Positions 35,069 through 44,186 of a DNA stretch of 64,000 bases are shown in pieces. The notes below the pieces were generated by a model. That model had not been told where the DNA came from. It was given only the letters and a program-made list of their open reading frames with translations, and ran no database searches. Position numbers and translations under genes: made by a program. The DNA is taken from positions 1 through 64,000 of the forward strand of contig USAN01000001.1 in NCBI GenBank assembly GCA_900552645.1. The letters run 5' to 3'. The first letter of the stretch is position 1; the number at the start of each line of letters is the position of its first letter. This DNA comes from an uncultured Bacteroides sp. Its GTDB lineage: Bacteria; Bacteroidota; Bacteroidia; Bacteroidales; Bacteroidaceae.

Positions 35069-36622
35069 TTACAATGGAATATTACCATGTTTCTTGGCTG
35101 GATTAGTAAGCTTCTTTGTTTGCAGTTGCTGTAATGCACGGATTATACGGAAACGAGTGTTTCTTGGTTCGATTACATCATCTATGTAACCATATTTGGC
35201 TGCATTGTAAGGATTAGCAAATAATTTATTGTATTCTGCCTCTTTTTCTACAAGGAATGCTTTAGGATCTGCCTGATCTTTAGCTTCGCGTGCATAAAGT
35301 ACTTCAACTGCACCGGCACCACCCATTACTGCTATTTCGGCTGTAGGCCATGCATAGTTCATGTCGCCACGCAACTGCTTGCAACTCATTACTATATGCG
35401 AACCACCATATGATTTGCGAAGTGTTACAGTAACTTTAGGAACAGTAGCTTCTCCGTAAGCATATAGAAGTTTTGCACCATGAAGAATTACACCATTGTA
35501 TTCCTGACCGGTTCCTGGTAGGAATCCAGGTACGTCTACTAAAGATACCAATGGAATATTGAATGCATCGCAGAAGCGAACGAATCTTGCTGCTTTTCTT
35601 GAAGCGTTACTGTCAAGTACACCGGCAAGATATTTAGGCTGATTTGCTACTATACCCACAGACTGTCCGTTAAAACGTGCAAATCCTATAATAATATTCT
35701 TTGCATAATCTTTCTGAACTTCAAGGAATTCTCCGTTATCTACGATAGCCGAAATAACTTCATACATATCGTATGGTTTGTTAGGGCTGTCGGGTACTAT
35801 TTCATTCAATGAATCTTCCAAACGATCTATAGGATCTGTACAGTCTACATATGGAGCCTCTTCAAGATTATTTTGAGGGATATAGCTCAGCAACTTGCGT
35901 ATAAGTGCCAAAGCTTCTTCTTCTGTTTCGGCTGTAAAGTGTGTAACGCCCGATTTTGTAGAGTGTACGCTAGCACCTCCAAGATCTTCCTGACTAACAT
36001 CCTCGCCGGTTACAGTTTTTACAACCTTAGGTCCTGTAAGGAACATATAAGATGTACCTTCCATCATTAATGTAAAGTCGGTAAGTGCTGGCGAATATAC
36101 GGCACCACCGGCACAAGGTCCGAAGATACCCGATATCTGAGGAATTACACCAGATGAAAGAATATTGCGTTGGAAAATTTCGGCATAACCTGCAAGAGCA
36201 TTGATACCTTCCTGAATACGAGCACCACCCGAATCGTTTATACCAATACATGGAGCACCCATCTTCAATGCCTGATCCATAATTTTGCATATTTTCAATG
36301 ACATAGTTTCAGAAAGAGAACCTGCCGAAACTGTGAAGTCCTGTGCGAAAATATAAACTAATCTACCTTCTATAGTACCACATCCAGTAACTACACCGTC
36401 GCCTGCATAGTGTTTTTTGTCCATGCCGAAATTGGTACATCTATGTTCTACGAACATGTCCATTTCTTCGAAGCTGCCATCATCAAGAAGCATTGCTATA
36501 CGTTCGCGTGCAGTATACTTACCCTTTTCATGCTGTTTGGCAATCGCTTTTTCACCACCACCAATACGTGCATTAGCACGGCGTTCTATCAGCTCTTTTA
36601 TTTTGTCAAGTTGATTACTCAT
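35069..36622 (-). CDS. mmdA: Methylmalonyl-CoA decarboxylase / acyl-CoA carboxyltransferase, alpha subunit
   Basis: 517 residues of the carboxyltransferase fold with the two crotonase-like halves. GSLSETMSLKICKIMDQALKMGAPCIGINDSGGARIQEG near residue 100 and SLVDVPGFLPGTGQEYNGVILHGAKLLYAYGEATVPKVTV near 365 are the acyl-CoA and carboxybiotin oxyanion regions. Together with mmdB, mmdC, the OadG-like gene and the epimerase it forms a five-gene unit for methylmalonyl-CoA to propionyl-CoA in the succinate-propionate pathway. Confidence 0.95.
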   Translation of the reverse strand: MSNQLDKIKELIERRANARIGGGEKAIAKQHEKGKYTARERIAMLLDDGSFEEMDMFVEHRCTNFGMDKKHYAGDGVVTGCGTIEGRLVYIFAQDFTVSAGSLSETMSLKICKIMDQALKMGAPCIGINDSGGARIQEGINALAGYAEIFQRNILSSGVIPQISGIFGPCAGGAVYSPALTDFTLMMEGTSYMFLTGPKVVKTVTGEDVSQEDLGGASVHSTKSGVTHFTAETEEEALALIRKLLSYIPQNNLEEAPYVDCTDPIDRLEDSLNEIVPDSPNKPYDMYEVISAIVDNGEFLEVQKDYAKNIIIGFARFNGQSVGIVANQPKYLAGVLDSNASRKAARFVRFCDAFNIPLVSLVDVPGFLPGTGQEYNGVILHGAKLLYAYGEATVPKVTVTLRKSYGGSHIVMSCKQLRGDMNYAWPTAEIAVMGGAGAVEVLYAREAKDQADPKAFLVEKEAEYNKLFANPYNAAKYGYIDDVIEPRNTRFRIIRALQQLQTKKLTNPAKKHGNIPL

Positions 36623-36653
36623 TTTATATATTCGGTTAAAATTAGTTTATTGA

Positions 36654-37058
36654 TTAATGTTCGCAAAGTTCTGTAAGAACCCCCAATGTTGATTTAGGAT
36701 GTAGGAAAGCTATGTTAAGACCTTCGGCACCTTTTCTAGGAGCTTTATCTATAAGACGAATTCCTTTTCCTTCGGCATCGGCCAAAGCTTCGGCAACTCC
36801 ATCTTCTATAGCAAAAGCCACATGATGTACTCCGGCGCCTCTATTTTCGATGAATTTGGCAATTGTACTTTCAGGACAAGTCGGTTCAAGCAATTCGATT
36901 TTTGTATCACCAACTTTTAGGAATGCAGTTCTGACCTTTTGATCTTCCACAGTCTCTATGTTATAGCATTTCAAGCCTAATACATTTTCGTAATAAGGCA
37001 ATGCTTCTTCGATGCTGTTTACAGCAATTCCCAAATGCTCAATGTGTGAAATTTTCAT
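36654..37058 (-). CDS. mce: Methylmalonyl-CoA epimerase
   Basis: 134 residues, VOC (glyoxalase) fold. Metal ligands lie in ISHIEHLGIAV (His 7), GDTKIELLEP (Glu about 57) and GAGVHHVAFAIED (His about 78). Interconverts S- and R-methylmalonyl-CoA, linking the mutase product to the decarboxylase. First gene of the mmd operon. Confidence 0.95.
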   Translation of the reverse strand: MKISHIEHLGIAVNSIEEALPYYENVLGLKCYNIETVEDQKVRTAFLKVGDTKIELLEPTCPESTIAKFIENRGAGVHHVAFAIEDGVAEALADAEGKGIRLIDKAPRKGAEGLNIAFLHPKSTLGVLTELCEH

Positions 37059-37190
37059 AACTTTATAATTTAAAAATTTACTTTTACTCTAAAAAAAATT
37101 ACGATAAAACTGCACAAAGAAAGTAAATTCAACATTAATAAAGAAATATTTCCTCAATTTTATTTCATTATGTAAATATGCTTGAAAGCA

Positions 37191-38171
37191 TTATCCATAT
37201 ATGCAGCAAAGTAGTCTGTTGAGCCAATTCCATCTAAATCTGAACCATCGACGTGTACTTGTCTGCTTTCCTCCAAAGCGCAGTATGAAATCTCTGTAAC
37301 CATATTTCTTGAAAGGAAGTCCGGCATCCATAAACTCCAGATGATCATATCCTGCTTGGTGTGCGTAACTAATGGCTCCCCATACTGCCATTACTCCAGG
37401 ATATACCCATGCATAACTTTTCCTAAGTCCGGCCGAGAACCACAGATATGCTCGATCTTTCGAGAATATACACAACGATCCGCCTATTATCTTGCCTTTA
37501 TATTTTACAAGGAATATCTTAGCCATCTCTTTTTCAGGATTCTGCCTTGAAAGTTCAAGGAAAAATCCTATATCCGGCATATGTTTTCTTACCTTAGATG
37601 AATATGATTTTTTTAGCATTAGCGAAAAAAATCTTATGTCTTCTTCCTTTTCGGCAATTTCTATATGAACTCCGTTTCTTGTTGCTTTGCTTATCTGGCG
37701 TCGTCGTGAGGCACTGAGGCGTTCTTCCGGAGTACGGCTATGTAGTGAATTGTATACACGTAGCCAGTTTATGGGCAGAAAATTATTTCGCCTAAAGGCT
37801 TCATATCCAAACAGTGAATTATCTATATTTCTAAATTCTATCAAAAATGCTGTCTTATTTACCTCTTTAGTAAATCTGTCTAGCATAATAGAGAATAGCT
37901 CTTCACGATTCTTTACCGAATCTGCATACTCACCACTACCGTAAACTTCGCAACGCTTTATTATAGAAGGAGGGAAAAATCGTACGCTTCTTCTTATCAC
38001 TCCCAAGAGTCGTCCAATTTCATGACCTTTTTCGGTGGCTACAGCCATGACGGGAGAGTACCCACGAGTATTCTCGAATACCTTGAACAACTCGTTGGAA
38101 TGAAAAATACTCTTCCCATGATATGAGGAAAGTTCTTTACTTTTTCTTATTATGTTTAGTTTAATAGCCAT
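37191..38171 (-). CDS. FemAB/GNAT-like acyltransferase
   Basis: 326 residues of two GNAT-like halves. The C-terminal half includes FLVKYKGKIIGGSLCIFSKDRAYLWFSAGL and HLEFMDAGLPFKKYGYRDFILRFGGK, the pattern of FemAB-type peptidyl or sugar N-acyltransferases. Substrate unknown; in Bacteroidales such proteins often sit in lipid or polysaccharide contexts. The ATG at 38171 is chosen because a TAAATTTG promoter box (38188-38181) covers the longer start. Confidence 0.75.
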   Translation of the reverse strand: MAIKLNIIRKSKELSSYHGKSIFHSNELFKVFENTRGYSPVMAVATEKGHEIGRLLGVIRRSVRFFPPSIIKRCEVYGSGEYADSVKNREELFSIMLDRFTKEVNKTAFLIEFRNIDNSLFGYEAFRRNNFLPINWLRVYNSLHSRTPEERLSASRRRQISKATRNGVHIEIAEKEEDIRFFSLMLKKSYSSKVRKHMPDIGFFLELSRQNPEKEMAKIFLVKYKGKIIGGSLCIFSKDRAYLWFSAGLRKSYAWVYPGVMAVWGAISYAHQAGYDHLEFMDAGLPFKKYGYRDFILRFGGKQTSTRRWFRFRWNWLNRLLCCIYG

Positions 38172-38221
38172 CTTTAAATGCAAATTTATATTTTTTTTAT
38201 TTCCAATCCGTATACAAATAT

Positions 38222-38229
38222 TATATTTG
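38222..38229 (+). promoter_or_regulatory. Promoter -7 box of the nitroreductase operon
   Basis: TATATTTG at 38222-38229, 29 bp before the ATG. It is back to back with the minus-strand box of the acyltransferase gene at 38181-38188, so the two divergent units start within about 40 bp. Confidence 0.6.
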
Positions 38230-38257
38230 TAACAACAATTTTTAATAAAAAATTATT

Positions 38258-38794
38258 ATGGACAATTTTAGCGAACTTATAACCAACCGACGCAGCATGC
38301 GTAAATTTACAGATCAGTCACTTACACAAGATGAGGTAGTAACTTTGATGAAGGCCGCTTTGATGTCTCCATCCTCTAAAAGGAGTAATCCGTGGCAATT
38401 TATAGTTGTAGATGATAAGGAGATGCTTAAAAAACTATCGTTCTGTAAGGAGCATGGCGCAGCATTTCTTGCCGATGCGCCTTTGGGGATAGTAGTAACA
38501 GCCGATCCGCTTGCAAGTGATGTGTGGATTGAGGATGCATCGGTTGCATCTATAATGATTCAGCTTCAAGCAGAAGATCTTGGACTAGGTAGTTGCTGGA
38601 TACAGGTTCGTGAAAGAATGACTGCTGCAGGAACTCCTGCCGAAGATTATGTGCGCAATGTACTTGATTTACCATTACAACTTCAGGTTCTTTCTATAAT
38701 AGCGGTAGGTTATAAAGGAATGGTGCGCAAGCCATTCAATGAAGATAACCTACAATGGGAAAAAGTCCATATAAATAAATTTGATGAAAAGTGA
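38258..38794 (+). CDS. Nitroreductase-family flavoprotein
   Basis: 178 residues. RRSMRKFTDQSLTQDEV near the start and SPSSKRSNPWQFIVVDD are FMN-binding motifs; AVGYKG near 150 closes the fold. Reduces nitro or quinone-type compounds with NAD(P)H; natural substrate unknown. Its stop overlaps the next start by 4 bp (GTGA). Confidence 0.9.
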   Translation: MDNFSELITNRRSMRKFTDQSLTQDEVVTLMKAALMSPSSKRSNPWQFIVVDDKEMLKKLSFCKEHGAAFLADAPLGIVVTADPLASDVWIEDASVASIMIQLQAEDLGLGSCWIQVRERMTAAGTPAEDYVRNVLDLPLQLQVLSIIAVGYKGMVRKPFNEDNLQWEKVHINKFDEK

Positions 38795-39564
38795 AAATAG
38801 TATTGATAGGAGCCGGTAATGTAGCTACTCATCTTGGAAGAGGACTTAAAGAGAATGGACATACAATAGTTCAGGTTTATAGCAAGACAAAAGAGTCGGC
38901 ACTAAAGTTGGCTACTTCTTTGCAATGTTCCTATACTACCAACATGGAAAATGTAAGCAATGAAGGCGAACTTTATATATCTGCCTTAAAGGATTCAGCC
39001 TTTACCGAACTTATACCTTATATAATAAAGGGTAGGGAAGATGCACTTTTTGTACATACCGCCGGAAGTCTTTCTATGGATCTTTGGAAGGGGCATGCAC
39101 TACGCTATGGGGTACTGTATCCTATGCAGACATTCAGCAAATCAAAGAGTGTGGATTTTGGTAATGTGCCATTCTTTATAGAAGCAAACAGTGATGTCGA
39201 TGAACAGTTGCTTTATGACCTTGCATCTTCATTATCCGGAAAGGTTTATCGTGTGAGCTCAGAACAGCGCAAGTCGCTACATATTGCGGCTGTATTTGCG
39301 TGCAATTTTTCAAATCATATGTATGCCATATCCAGCTATCTGTTAAGTAAAAGTGATATTCCATTTGAAGTAATGTTGCCGCTTATAGACGAAACTTCAC
39401 GTAAAGTTCACGAACTCTCTCCGGTACAGGCTCAGACGGGTCCTGCTATAAGATATGATGAGAACGTTATAAACCGTCATCTTTCAATGCTGGAAGCCGA
39501 TCCTGATATAAGAGATTTATATGAAAAGATAAGTAAGAGTATATATAAATTCGGAAAAAAATGA
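38791..39564 (+). CDS. Rossmann-like and DUF2520 domain protein
   Basis: 257 residues. An N-terminal NADP-binding motif (IVLIGAGNVATHLGRGL at 3-19) is followed by a DUF2520 C-terminal helical domain (about 140-250, KSLHIAAVFACNFSNHMYAISSYLL). Related to ProC/PanE-like reductases, reaction unknown. It begins with GTG, overlapping the nitroreductase stop. Confidence 0.88.
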   Translation: MKIVLIGAGNVATHLGRGLKENGHTIVQVYSKTKESALKLATSLQCSYTTNMENVSNEGELYISALKDSAFTELIPYIIKGREDALFVHTAGSLSMDLWKGHALRYGVLYPMQTFSKSKSVDFGNVPFFIEANSDVDEQLLYDLASSLSGKVYRVSSEQRKSLHIAAVFACNFSNHMYAISSYLLSKSDIPFEVMLPLIDETSRKVHELSPVQAQTGPAIRYDENVINRHLSMLEADPDIRDLYEKISKSIYKFGKK

Positions 39565-40079
39565 TAAATTACGATTTAAGTAAAATAAAAGCCATCGTAT
39601 TCGATATAGACGGCGTATTAAGCTCTAGTACAGTACAGATGTCGGAAGAGGGACTTCCTCTTCGCACAATAAACATAAAGGATGGCTATGCTCTTCAGTT
39701 AGCTGTGAAAAGCGGACTTATAATAGCTATAATAACTGGTGGAAAAGGAGAATCAATAAGACAGAGATACGAAGGATTGGGAGTAAAAGATATATATATG
39801 AGTGCATCGAAGAAAACCGTAGAATATGCTCATCTCACTCAGAAGTATGGACTGAAGGATGAAGAAGTACTATATATGGGTGATGACATACCCGATTATG
39901 AAGTAATGAAGATATGTGGCCTTCCATGTTGTCCAGCCGATGCTGTACCCGAGATAAAATCGGTAGCAAAATATATATCGCATGTAAATGGAGGACAAGG
40001 TTGTGGTCGAGACGTAATAGAACAGGTAATGAAAGTACAAGGCAAATGGATGTCTCATGCCGATGCCTTTGGATGGTAA
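39561..40079 (+). CDS. kdsC: KdsC-type HAD phosphatase
   Basis: 172 residues of the cap-less HAD (C0) family. The nucleophile is in VFDIDGVLSSS at 13-23, then IITGGKGE near 54 and GDDIPDYEVM near 107. Removes phosphate from KDO-8-P in LPS inner-core synthesis. A glycine-rich C-terminal tail (GGQGCGRDVIEQVM) fits KdsC. Overlaps DUF2520 by 4 bp. Confidence 0.9.
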   Translation: MINYDLSKIKAIVFDIDGVLSSSTVQMSEEGLPLRTINIKDGYALQLAVKSGLIIAIITGGKGESIRQRYEGLGVKDIYMSASKKTVEYAHLTQKYGLKDEEVLYMGDDIPDYEVMKICGLPCCPADAVPEIKSVAKYISHVNGGQGCGRDVIEQVMKVQGKWMSHADAFGW

Positions 40080-40091
40080 AAATATATAATC

Positions 40092-40673
40092 ATGCTCGAA
40101 AATCTAGATAAATATAAAATAATATTGGCTTCAAACTCTCCACGAAGAAAAGAACTACTGGGTGGACTTGGAGTAAAGTATGAGGTAAGAGCCTTAAAGG
40201 ATATAGACGAATCATATCCCGATCATTTAGTAGGAGAAGAAATTCCTCGATACATAGCAGCAAGCAAGGCATCAGCCTATCAGAACACGATTGCGTCCGA
40301 TGAACTTATAATAACTGCCGATACAATAGTTTGGCTTGACGGGAAAGTTCTTGGCAAGCCAAAGGATTATGACGACGCTATTAGAATGTTACATCAGCTA
40401 TCCGGAAAGACGCATCAGGTAATGACAGGAGTATGCATAGTTACTCCAACAACAAGAAAGGAATTTGTATCGGTTACGGATGTAACTTTCAGTTCACTGA
40501 CTGATGCCGAGATAGAACATTATGTATCGGTGTATAAACCTTTTGATAAGGCAGGAGCCTATGGCATACAGGAATGGATAGGATACATAGGAGTATGCAA
40601 TATTCATGGAAGCTATTTTAACGTAATGGGACTACCTATACAGAGACTATATACGGAACTGAAAAAACTGTAA
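40092..40673 (+). CDS. maf: Maf-like nucleoside triphosphate pyrophosphatase
   Basis: 193 residues. ILASNSPRRKELL at 13-25, the catalytic TADTIVWLDGKVLGKPKDYDDA near 76 and DKAGAYGIQEWIGYIGVCNIHGSYFNVMGLP near 152 are Maf signatures. House-cleans dTTP/UTP or modified nucleotides. Last of four genes in the nitroreductase operon. Confidence 0.94.
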   Translation: MLENLDKYKIILASNSPRRKELLGGLGVKYEVRALKDIDESYPDHLVGEEIPRYIAASKASAYQNTIASDELIITADTIVWLDGKVLGKPKDYDDAIRMLHQLSGKTHQVMTGVCIVTPTTRKEFVSVTDVTFSSLTDAEIEHYVSVYKPFDKAGAYGIQEWIGYIGVCNIHGSYFNVMGLPIQRLYTELKKL

Positions 40674-40732
40674 TATTAAATTGAACCTTACAAGAATTAC
40701 AATTGTTTAAATTTAAATCAACAAGAAGATTT

Positions 40733-41731
40733 ATGGCTATAAAAATTGCATTTTACGACACGAAACCTTACGACGAACAATCGTTTACAGAAGCAAATGA
40801 GAAATATGGTTTTGATATTAGATTCTATAAAGGTAGACTTAATATCAATAACGTAGTACTTACAAAAGGAGTTGACGCTGTTTGTATTTTTGTGAATGAT
40901 ACGGCTGATGCCGAAGTTATCCAGGCTTTAGAGGATAATGGTGTAAAACTACTCGCATTAAGATGTGCCGGCTATAATAATGTAGATTTGGCAGCAACTA
41001 ACGGCAGGATGACTGTAGTAAGAGTACCTGCCTATTCGCCGTACGCAGTTGCAGAGTTTACTGTGGCCCTTATGCTATCGCTTAACCGCAGAATTCCTCG
41101 TGCAACATGGCGTACGCGCGATGGAAATTTTTCACTTCATGGATTACTTGGCTTCGATATGCATGGAAAGACTGCCGGTATAATAGGAACAGGAAAAATT
41201 GCAAAAATATTAATCAAGATTCTTAAGGGATTTGGTATGAACGTTATTGCATACGATCTTTATCCGGATTATAACTTTGCGCGCGAGAATCATTTTATAT
41301 ATGCATCGCTAGATGAACTTTACAAGGCATCCGATGTAATCTCACTTCATTGTCCACTTACCGAGCAAACTAAATATCTTATAAACGATTACTCTATAAG
41401 CAAGATGAAGGACGGAGTTATGATAATAAACACCGGCCGTGGACGACTCATTCATACCAATGCATTGATAGAAGGATTGAAAACCAAGAAAGTAGGATAT
41501 GCCGGACTAGATGTATATGAAGAGGAGAGTGAATACTTTTACGAAGATAAATCGGATAAGATAATAGACGATGATACACTTGCTCGTCTTCTATCATTCA
41601 ATAATGTTATAGTAACATCTCATCAGGCCTTCTTTACCAAGGAAGCATTGGCAAACATTGCCCATACTACCCTTGATAATATAAAAGATTATTTTGAAGG
41701 AAAACCAATTGAAAATGAGGTAAAGCTATAA
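40733..41731 (+). CDS. D-lactate dehydrogenase (2-hydroxyacid dehydrogenase)
   Basis: 332 residues. The NAD motif is GIIGTGKIAKILIKIL near 152, the catalytic Arg is in LALRCAGYNNVDL near 76, Glu and His lie in DVYEEESEYF and NVIVTSHQAFFTKEAL. Reduces pyruvate to D-lactate during fermentation. The ATG at 40733 starts the homologous MAIKIAFYDTKPYD; an upstream TTG is ignored. Confidence 0.93.
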   Translation: MAIKIAFYDTKPYDEQSFTEANEKYGFDIRFYKGRLNINNVVLTKGVDAVCIFVNDTADAEVIQALEDNGVKLLALRCAGYNNVDLAATNGRMTVVRVPAYSPYAVAEFTVALMLSLNRRIPRATWRTRDGNFSLHGLLGFDMHGKTAGIIGTGKIAKILIKILKGFGMNVIAYDLYPDYNFARENHFIYASLDELYKASDVISLHCPLTEQTKYLINDYSISKMKDGVMIINTGRGRLIHTNALIEGLKTKKVGYAGLDVYEEESEYFYEDKSDKIIDDDTLARLLSFNNVIVTSHQAFFTKEALANIAHTTLDNIKDYFEGKPIENEVKL

Positions 41732-41741
41732 ACTCATTTTC
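41711..41741. terminator. Bidirectional terminator overlapping both stop regions
   Basis: Stem GAAAATGAG / CTCATTTTC; one arm encodes the last residues of ldh and the other overlaps the end of the convergent DUF3843 gene, only 8 bp away. Confidence 0.6.
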
Positions 41742-42915
41742 AGTCACCACGATAATAATAAAGCAGGGTACAGCGTGCAATAAAATCGGCATTATGCTGT
41801 ACCAATGCTTTTTCACCATATACAGGCCATTTGGCATCGGGTATATAATTGTTTTCTATTACATATTCCAACAAGTCGGGCGGACATTTTGTAGGGATAG
41901 TAAGTAGAGTAAAAGCTCCTTTAGTTGCCTCTTCTTCGTTATACATACTATTTAGTGGATCTTTTATATATTCACATATGTCATGTGCCAATAAAACGCC
42001 CTTTTCAGGATTACACATCATTACAAAATTATTGAACTGCTTCATCTGTGGCAAAGTATGATTTTCGTCATCGGGCCATAAAAGTACGTTTACAAGGAAT
42101 TTTCTAAGTTTATCATACCCTTTCAGATATACAATGCATTCTCCATTGTTACCTGTCATGAAATTATTGTAAGTAGCAATGTTTCTCTCTTTCATTTGTT
42201 CGGTTGGTTCCGGAGCCGAGAAAAAAAGTCCGGCTATTCTGTGCCATTTCTTATTAGCCCCATCTGTAAGCAAGTCTATCCATTCATGCAAGAACAAAGC
42301 CAACGGTCCACAGGGAATAATAAAACGGTCATCATAAGTAACATCCTTAATAAAACTCTGCACAGAAGGTTGAGTAATATAAGTGCGTCCAAAAAGCCAT
42401 TCCAGTTTTTTGTCGGCTTCCTCTTTATCTTTAAAATCTCTGAAAAAATCTGTGATATATTCATTTGCAGGAGCAATTTCATATTCGGCATCAAGAATTC
42501 GGCATATATTCGATGCACTTTTCTTAATATCTTCGTTTAAAGGATTGACAGGAATTGCCGTATAGTCACTTTTGTATAGTGTGTTCCATATTATAAATCG
42601 CACATCATCCTCATTAACTTCATTATCTACATAGGTATCGGATACACGGTAAAAAGGAAGAGTTGTATCGTAGAGTTCGCGATTCTTTTCTATGAAAGCT
42701 TTCCATAAACCTAATCCCGAAACTATATCTTCCAGATATGCTGCTGTATAAATCGCACATTTCTTTTTTATGCCCAATGGTACCTCCTTAAGGTCTAACT
42801 CGTTAAGAATAACGTTGCTTAAATTAACAAAATAGCTATCGGCATCTTTCTGCACCATATAAGGATGTATATCGAGCCAATCGTTCATGTATATCTTATC
42901 TTTTTCCATTGCCAT
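41740..42915 (-). CDS. DUF3843-like protein
   Basis: About 391 residues, soluble, mostly helical, no signal peptide. The start MEKDKIYMNDWLDIHPYMVQKDADSYFVNLSNVIL resembles DUF3843 proteins of Bacteroidales, and acidic and aromatic residues are frequent. No catalytic motif recognised; function unknown. The ATG at 42915 (MAMEK) is preferred over 42951. Confidence 0.7.
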   Translation of the reverse strand: MAMEKDKIYMNDWLDIHPYMVQKDADSYFVNLSNVILNELDLKEVPLGIKKKCAIYTAAYLEDIVSGLGLWKAFIEKNRELYDTTLPFYRVSDTYVDNEVNEDDVRFIIWNTLYKSDYTAIPVNPLNEDIKKSASNICRILDAEYEIAPANEYITDFFRDFKDKEEADKKLEWLFGRTYITQPSVQSFIKDVTYDDRFIIPCGPLALFLHEWIDLLTDGANKKWHRIAGLFFSAPEPTEQMKERNIATYNNFMTGNNGECIVYLKGYDKLRKFLVNVLLWPDDENHTLPQMKQFNNFVMMCNPEKGVLLAHDICEYIKDPLNSMYNEEEATKGAFTLLTIPTKCPPDLLEYVIENNYIPDAKWPVYGEKALVQHNADFIARCTLLYYYRGD

Positions 42916-43040
42916 ATAATTTAAATTGCCACTAAGGTAGAAATATAACATTAAAATAATACCATTTTAAATAACTTCTTTACATAAAAGTTTGTTGTAG
43001 TATTTGTAGTCTAATTAATAAATTAAAAATAGATATTTTT

Positions 43041-43256
43041 ATGGAAGACGATGGAAAAATGGCTATTCTTACAACATGCAACAACTATGTTGAAGCCGAA
43101 ATTCTACAAGGAAATCTTATAAGTCAGGGAATAGAAGCCGAGATTTATGATACAGGCATTGCTGCCATAACATTAAACGAAGGTGTTCCTGTATTGGTTC
43201 CTATAAAGGATTATGACAGAGCAAAAGAAATTTTTGATGAGACGCAGGATAAATGA
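43041..43256 (+). CDS. DUF2007 small protein
   Basis: 71 residues: ILTTCNNYVEAEILQGNLISQGIEAEIYDTG...VPVLVPIKDYDRAKEIFDE. This is the ferredoxin-like DUF2007 fold (annotated as putative signal-transducing protein). The usual trailing membrane or zinc part is missing, so it is the minimal form. Confidence 0.85.
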   Translation: MEDDGKMAILTTCNNYVEAEILQGNLISQGIEAEIYDTGIAAITLNEGVPVLVPIKDYDRAKEIFDETQDK

Positions 43257-43274
43257 TGATTGTTTAAGACAAGC

Positions 43275-43310
43275 AGTGCACCGTAAATATAAACTCATTT
43301 GCGGTGCACT
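43275..43310. terminator. Bidirectional terminator
   Basis: Stem AGTGCACCG / CGGTGCACT with flanking A/T, between convergent DUF2007 and marC-like genes. Confidence 0.75.
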
Positions 43311-43333
43311 CATTTTATTATTTGTTCTATTTA

Positions 43334-43984
43334 TTACTGAAGTGCATTCTTTATAATCTCGGTAAGAATTGGTTTGCCACCGCTTACGAAACATTCTACT
43401 CCTATAACCATAAGTATAAGCCCCATAAGTCTCATCATTACATTGTTACCGGTTTCTCCAATAACCTTAACCAACCTCGTAGATCCCCTTAGAATTATAT
43501 AAGTAAGAAAATATATCAATCCTATGCTTCCAATAAGTGTAGCTTTCAGTTGCCAGGTATTAGCATCTTCCATTAGCATTATACCATTAGCTATAGATCC
43601 CGGTCCGCATAACATAGGAATAGAAAGCGGAGTTATGGAAATATCATCGGCATAAGTTTTAATCTCTTCATTCTTCAGTTTAGTATCTGTATACCTTGCT
43701 TGCAACATGTCATAACCTATCTTCAGTATTATTATACCTGCCGCTATGCGGAATCCATTGGTCGATATTCCGAAGAATTTGAATATAAACTGTCCTGTAA
43801 AGGTAAAAATGAGTAGAATAACAAAAGAAATAATAGTAGCACGCCATACAATCCTTTTCTTTTCGTCCTCGGACATGCCTTTAGTCATGGTAAGAAAAAT
43901 AGGCATCGTTCCCAGAGGATTAGTCAGCGTAAAGAAAGATGTGAAGCAAAGAAGAGCGAATGAAACAGTATCCATTATGATCAA
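43334..43984 (-). CDS. MarC-family integral membrane protein (second copy)
   Basis: 216 residues, six helices. FTLTNPLGTMPIFLTMTKGMSEDEKKRI and SIPMLCGPGSIANGIMLMEDAN match the longer MarC subgroup (YchE-like). It is clearly divergent from the copy at 15.9 kb. Function unknown. Confidence 0.9.
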   Translation of the reverse strand: MIIMDTVSFALLCFTSFFTLTNPLGTMPIFLTMTKGMSEDEKKRIVWRATIISFVILLIFTFTGQFIFKFFGISTNGFRIAAGIIILKIGYDMLQARYTDTKLKNEEIKTYADDISITPLSIPMLCGPGSIANGIMLMEDANTWQLKATLIGSIGLIYFLTYIILRGSTRLVKVIGETGNNVMMRLMGLILMVIGVECFVSGGKPILTEIIKNALQ

Positions 43985-44072
43985 TAATTTAGGTTTGTTG
44001 ACAAATGTATGAATAAAAAAGAAATGCTACATTATTAAATTATATTTTTGTAGAAAGTTAAAGGGAAAAATT

Positions 44073-44186
44073 ATGAAAGAAGATGATGATTTAAACTAAG
44101 CTTATTGTGATGAATGTAATTTTTGTAAAGAAGCAGAATACATATATAAGATTGATATTTCATTAATTCCTACTCGTTATTTATAA
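44073..44186 (+). pseudogene. Tiny Cys-rich gene with an in-frame stop
   Basis: A TATTTTTG promoter box (44043-44050) and a purine-rich leader precede ATG 44073. The frame reads MKEDDDLN, then TAA (44097-44099), then continues as AYCDECNFCKEAEYIYKID and ends at TAA 44184-44186. The CxxCxxC spacing and charged start look like a small metal-binding protein of 36 residues broken by one stop. It may instead be an 8-codon ORF with chance downstream sequence. Confidence 0.4.

Noticed and set aside
44097..44099. Stop-codon recoding (selenocysteine or read-through)
   Set aside because: The codon is TAA, not TGA, and no insertion element structure follows it.
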